This document shows, one piece after another, positions 61,496 to 64,000 of a stretch of 64,000 nt of DNA. The stretch lies in the NCBI GenBank assembly GCA_013399115.1, contig VXAA01003986.1:267363-331362 (forward strand). Direction: 5' to 3'. The stretch comes from Anseranas semipalmata. Its lineage: Eukaryota > Chordata > Aves > Anseriformes > Anseranatidae. The stretch's first letter is position 1. Every line of letters starts with the position of its first letter. The notes beneath the pieces were generated by a model. It saw nothing but the letters and a program-made list of their open reading frames with translations. It did no database searches and was not told the origin of the DNA. The position numbers and the translations under genes were made by a program.

Positions 61496-63296
61496 CTGGA
61501 AGAAAGAAGAGCACCAATATACAATGTTATGAAAAAAAAATAATAATAAATAAGAAAAAGATGCTGCAGGAAGTAGCAAAGGAGACATACCCACGAGGAA
61601 AGGAAAACTCAGGATAAAAAATGCTTCAAAGGTTCTTTCAGGAAAGATAACTAGCAGACACAGCACAAGGGAATGTGAACTCTGCCCAGATACTGAGAAT
61701 ATGGGTAGGACTCAGGCAAAAATTTAATACAGAAAGATATCTTTTCGAATAAAGTAGAGATGTACCGCCAGCAAGAGTGAATTAGTATTTGTTTCCCTGA
61801 GGTCAACTCCAGAAAGAGATTTCTTACAAAGATGGTTCTTTTATCTCAGATCTGCAGTCCTGTTGATAAATCTTGAAGTGATTCAAGAAGAAAGAAAATT
61901 TCCCAGGGAATGAGTTCTATCCCTCACTTAGAGTTGCTGAAGGTATTGCTTAGTGGTCCAGGAATATACATAAATTGCCTGTGTCAATTCAAAACGTGTA
62001 TATGGTTGCCATGAAGGGAAGTGTTAACTCTGCGTGTGATTTCCTGGAACAAATCAAGTGTTTCTGGGGAGGAACTCATAAAATGCTGACAATATAGTAA
62101 GGCTGTTTTAACAGTTAACTTAAAACTTACAGTGCAGGTCCACCGGGTCAGGAAAAAAAAAAAATGAAGGAAAGGAAATGAACGGTGTAATGCAAAACAC
62201 AATTCTGCACTGCCATGCGAATAACTCATGAGACTAAGAAACAAACAAAATTCTATCTGCACTGACACAAGAATGCTTAGTGAAGCGGGAAGAAGGAAAA
62301 GCTATATTCTTCCAAGATGAAAAATAGAAACTCTCAATTAACTGGCACAACCCCATTTTGCTGGAGTGCGTGGCAGAATGTTGGTGTGTTCCGTTTCACT
62401 ACAAAAAAACCAAACTGGCAGTGTTTGTGCAGAAGGCAGCTCTTCAGTCACCTCTTCATCAACATTATAGCCACTTTAGAAAAAATGAAAGGAAAAGGTG
62501 TGAGATGTCTGAAATGAAAGAATAAAATTTTCTATTTATGGACATTTTAATTTACTTGAAGTTAGAGAAAAAAAAAGCCTAAAGTAAACCTATACCATAA
62601 AACAAATTGCATATAGTTATGCATACTCAAAATTCAAATTAATGGGGTCTTCTGAACTAGTAAAAAAACATTACCAATCTTACTTAAACAAGTTCAACAT
62701 CTTAAAAAATCTGACAGAAGAATCAAAATAATTTTAGCATATGAAACTAAAAACAAAAGCTGTTTCAGTACACTACTGGGATAAAACAGAAATAGAACGT
62801 GAACATCTACAATGCCACATACAGAGTACACATACATGGCAATCCAGCAGTAAGGACTAAGATGTAGAACTGGTCTGATCCCAAGCTGGTCAGTATTAAG
62901 AGAAAAACATTCGGCTCTTCTGTCACTCCCAGCAGTGGCACTAAGAATTCATCCACCACAAAGACAGTCAAGTATCTAGTCCAAAGGCACGCTGCTCAGG
63001 AGGCTCAGCGATCCTCTTTGCATACGAGCTGGAACAGATAAAAGATCAGAAGGGATAACCATACCCTAGATGAATTTTTCACTTTATCATACACAAAGGA
63101 CCTCCCTCTTTCCGTATGTTTTATTGACATTTGTTATATTGAACACATCAACGAAACACAACCGAGTTGAACTCGGACCGTCATTCTGCCCTTCACAGGC
63201 ACAGCCAGCAACTGCATGGATATTCTTAAACCCTCAGTGTCATCGCTCAGGAAGCCACTGGGTCCTATATACTTTCTGACTGTGAACAGGGCGTAC
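61496..63296 (-). other. Putative intronic region with splice-like signals
   Basis: On the minus strand several acceptor and donor-like pairs can be read here. A 60-nt segment at 61591-61650 lies between TGTCTGCTAG and GTATGT. A 50-nt segment at 62836-62885 lies between CTTAATACTGACCAG and GTATGT. An acceptor TTTTTTCTAAAG at about 62485 opens a 44-codon frame. Their phases do not join cleanly to each other or to the 61,352-61,495 frame, so I do not call them exons. Such signals occur by chance in AT-rich introns. A12 lies at 62153-62164. Confidence 0.2.
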
Positions 63297-63337
63297 CTCT
63301 CGTGAAAAAGATGACCTGCTGGCTCCAGTGAGGCCAG
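63297..63337 (-). other. Possible 41-nt exon, minus strand
   Basis: A strong acceptor (CTGTGTTTCTTGTTTAG) precedes 41 bases open in all three frames, then a GAG|GTACGC donor. It is placed between the CpG island and the proposed terminal exon. The phase after joining to an exon in the island is compatible with one ATG frame there but proves nothing. Confidence 0.2.
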
Positions 63338-63479
63338 CTAAACAAGAAACACAGTAATTCCTACTGCATCAACACACTAGTCTCCAACGTGTCCTGGAGA
63401 ACCAGTATCTTAAATAAGAAACCCAGCAGCTATGCAGACTTTTGGTGCGCACACACTTAACCGTCTCTGCTCGGTCAAG

Positions 63480-64000
63480 CTTTCCAGACCCTTGCAGAGA
63501 GGAACCTGCCCTTAGCTGTATTTTAAGTGACGCCACACGGGGCTGGGTGCATCACGACCCAGGCTTTGCCAGCGCTGGGGCTGCAGCTGCTCAGGTTCTC
63601 AGCGCGAAGCGCGACAGGAGCTCAGGGCCACCCGCGCGCCCCATGGCCGGCCTCTAGAGCAGCATGCGGGGCCTGCACCATCTTCTTCCCCAGCGCTGGC
63701 TTTGGCAGGATCTCCTTGCACGGCCATTTCGGGTGTGCAGATCCAGGAGCACCAACCCTTTGACCTTCAGGAGGCACCGCAGCGGGCGCCTCCAACCTTC
63801 CCCGTGACCAGTAGCTGCCATCTCCTGAGGGGACAACCCACCGCAGCGGGGTGGGCGAGCGTGCCCAGGCTGTGGAGGCCACCACCGCCACCACCGCCAC
63901 CATGGCCATCACCCCCCTCCGCCGCCCCGCTCTGGGCTCCCCTCAGGCGGTTCCAACGGCCGCCGCGCCGCCGTTGGCGCTGAGGCGACGCGCGCCCCCC
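63480..64000 (-). promoter_or_regulatory. CpG island / probable promoter and first exon
   Basis: CG density rises sharply from about 63480 and is extreme in the last 100 bases (CGCCGCCCCGC, CGGCCGCCGCGCCGCCG), unlike the CG-poor bulk of the window. There is no TATA box, as usual for CpG-island promoters. On the minus strand an ATGGCCATGGTGGCGGTGG start (63904 and just below) opens a Val/Ala-rich N-terminus like a signal or mitochondrial presequence. It reaches a donor-like CTGCGGTGGGT near 63834. The ATG overlaps a (CCA/CCG)n run, so its length may vary. On the plus strand another frame (63702-63983) crosses the island. Islands are often bidirectional, and the sequence is cut at 64000. A minus-strand gene is my preference because candidate exons lie on that side. 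Confidence 0.55.
63868..63904 (+). repeat. (CCACCG)n trinucleotide run
   Basis: GCCACCACCGCCACCACCGC followed by CACCATGGCC, alternating CCA and CCG triplets. On the minus strand it encodes a Val/Ala repeat directly after the proposed ATG. Confidence 0.85.

Noticed and set aside
61591..61650. 60-nt minus-strand segment between a good acceptor and a GTATGT donor
   Set aside because: Its only open frame runs into a stop soon after joining the 61,495 acceptor, so it does not extend the candidate coding exon.
1..64000. CRISPR arrays, operons, ribosome-binding sites, phage or plasmid features
   Set aside because: None present. Repeat content and gene-poor structure are those of a vertebrate nuclear genome.

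Overview
The window looks like a piece of a bird nuclear genome. Six CR1 non-LTR retrotransposon fragments carry the avian signature: a reverse-transcriptase tail, a GACCTCCAGAGGTCCCTTCCAAC-type 3' region, and terminal repeats of ATTCTATG/ATTCTGTG. A solitary LTR near 6.9-7.8 kb is of a kind I recall as widespread in bird genomes. Almost all the rest is unique, AT-leaning, intergenic or intronic DNA with stop codons in every frame. There is no operon-like organisation, no rRNA or tRNA gene, no CRISPR array, and no protein-coding gene I can name.

Layout. 1-6.15 kb is unique non-coding DNA. 6.15-6.61 kb is a minus-strand CR1 tail. 6.90-7.80 kb is a minus-strand solo LTR containing a 41-base assembly gap. 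7.8-36.7 kb is mainly unique sequence with two short CR1 tails (10.3 and 29.45 kb), one ancient repeat tail (21.5 kb), some small tandem duplications, and two isolated CpG-dense patches at 34.4 and 35.5 kb. The first of these patches abuts an AT-rich block with a perfect POU octamer. 36.7-52.6 kb contains CR1 copies at 36.7, 41.2, 48.4-49.4 (the longest, with a frameshifted reverse-transcriptase tail) and 52.4 kb, a 29-bp minisatellite at 37.1 kb, and an ancient repeat at 48.0 kb. 52.6-61.3 kb is AT-rich and featureless apart from short repeats.

The right end is the most gene-like part. 63.5-64.0 kb is a CpG island with a (CCA/CCG) run and an ATG-rich minus-strand start. Minus-strand splice-like signals lie to its left. 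At 61,352-61,495 there is a 47-codon open frame with coding-like codon choice, a good polypyrimidine/AG acceptor and an AATAAA overlapping its stop codon. My best inference is that a small minus-strand gene begins in the CpG island and ends near 61.35 kb, but I could not identify its product or join its exons.

Nothing here convinces me of a previously undescribed system. The best leads are the putative terminal exon and CpG-island gene, the CpG micro-island next to the octamer block at 34.3 kb, and a short ORF with a signal-peptide-like core at 32.7-33.0 kb.
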